In this document: in pieces, positions 32,635 through 32,790 of the stretch | Position numbering within the stretch: the stretch's first letter is position 1 | How the letters are laid out: each line of letters begins with the position of its first letter | Origin: a bacterium | GTDB lineage: Bacteria; Bacillota; Clostridia; Lachnospirales; Lachnospiraceae | Reading direction: 5' to 3' | Assembly (NCBI GenBank): GCA_028727105.1 | Contig: JAQYOU010000114.1 | Span: forward strand, 1-32,790 | Length of the DNA stretch: 32,790 nt | Notes under the pieces: generated by a model | The model's input: only the letters and a program-made list of their open reading frames with translations | What the model was told of the DNA's origin: nothing | The model's database searches: none | Position numbers and translations under genes: made by a program

Positions 32635-32685
32635 GTACCGTTTCGCGTGCGATCAATAATCATAATCCGTCTTTAACATGAATAA

Positions 32686-32726
32686 GCAAGAATTCTCCCA
32701 CCTCTTCAGGTGGTGAGATGAATTGC
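32686..32726. mobile_element. Imperfect palindrome resembling an IS200/IS605-type end
   Basis: gcaagaattctcccacct and aggtggtgagatgaattgc form an interrupted palindrome around loop cttc. Its core gaattctcccacctcttcaggtgg resembles the subterminal hairpins of IS200/IS605 (tnpB-type) elements in clostridia, from memory. No tnpA or tnpB is present, so it would be a solo remnant or an end of an element outside the window. Confidence 0.4.
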
Positions 32727-32751
32727 AAAATGTTTTGATAAAAACAGAAGG

Positions 32752-32786
32752 GAACACTTGTTCTTTTGACGAATGTGTGATATAAT
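32752..32786 (+). promoter_or_regulatory. Promoter with LexA (SOS) box for a gene beyond the window
   Basis: GAAC-ACTT-GTTC at 32752-32763 matches the Gram-positive LexA/DinR box GAACNNNNGTTC. It covers the -35 (TTGTTC, 32758-32763); a 17-bp spacer leads to TATAAT at 32781-32786. The downstream gene, possibly lexA or another SOS gene, is not in view. Confidence 0.65.
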
Positions 32787-32790
32787 ATAA

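Overview
The window reads as a chromosomal segment of a Gram-positive, low-to-mid GC anaerobe of the Clostridia, most likely family Lachnospiraceae (Roseburia/Agathobacter-like). That assignment is inferred from the look of the proteins (LysA, GlgP, MgtE, MalQ, calpain-like and BspA-like proteins), the purine-rich ribosome binding sites, and housekeeping-type TTGACA-N17-TATAAT promoters; it was not checked by a search. A chemotaxis receptor, a c-di-GMP enzyme and a soluble SLT-domain protein would fit a motile species, but no flagellar genes are present. Almost every gene is on the + strand. There is no rRNA, CRISPR array, prophage or complete insertion sequence.

Layout. 1-3380: the end of purF, a tandem pair of 127-bp structured repeats, purB, a second palindromic repeat element, and a lytic transglycosylase. 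3394-5652: tRNA-Thr(GGT) with its own promoter and terminator, then a YyaL-type thioredoxin-fold protein. 5660-8905: a promoter followed by a two-gene unit, a GNAT-like protein and a 748-aa calpain-like cysteine peptidase with a long Gln-rich/helical N-terminus. This is the least understood locus here. 8906-11676: a promoter, a 39-codon small ORF, a strong intrinsic terminator, then mgtE (Mg2+ channel) and a cell-wall amidase; the order suggests attenuation control of mgtE. 11730-15204: lysA, an EAL-CBS-GGDEF protein, and tRNA-Leu(CAA). 15331-17988: a chemotaxis receptor converging on an AraC regulator.

18010-20677: the AraC/glgP divergent region contains a 145-bp MITE with 11-bp terminal inverted repeats and a perfect 8-bp target duplication, sitting between a likely glgP -10 box and the glgP ribosome binding site. 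20743-23384: a small lipoprotein, an ArsB/NhaD-type permease and a cytidylate-kinase-like protein. 23394-27129: a BspA-like surface protein, a DUF2520 Rossmann protein and a DegV protein. 27225-27686: a NUDIX hydrolase on the - strand. 27886-32634: a maltodextrin-uptake operon (binding lipoprotein, terminator hairpin, two permeases, malQ) with a LacI-type operator. 32686-32790: an IS200/IS605-like hairpin and a promoter with a LexA (SOS) box for a gene beyond the window.

How the genes connect: the ABC importer brings in malto-oligosaccharides, MalQ rearranges them and GlgP phosphorolyses them to glucose-1-phosphate. The importer ATPase is not encoded here, so a shared MsmK-type ATPase elsewhere is expected. 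The most unusual content is (a) several different palindromic intergenic elements, (b) the calpain-like/GNAT pair and (c) the mgtE leader.
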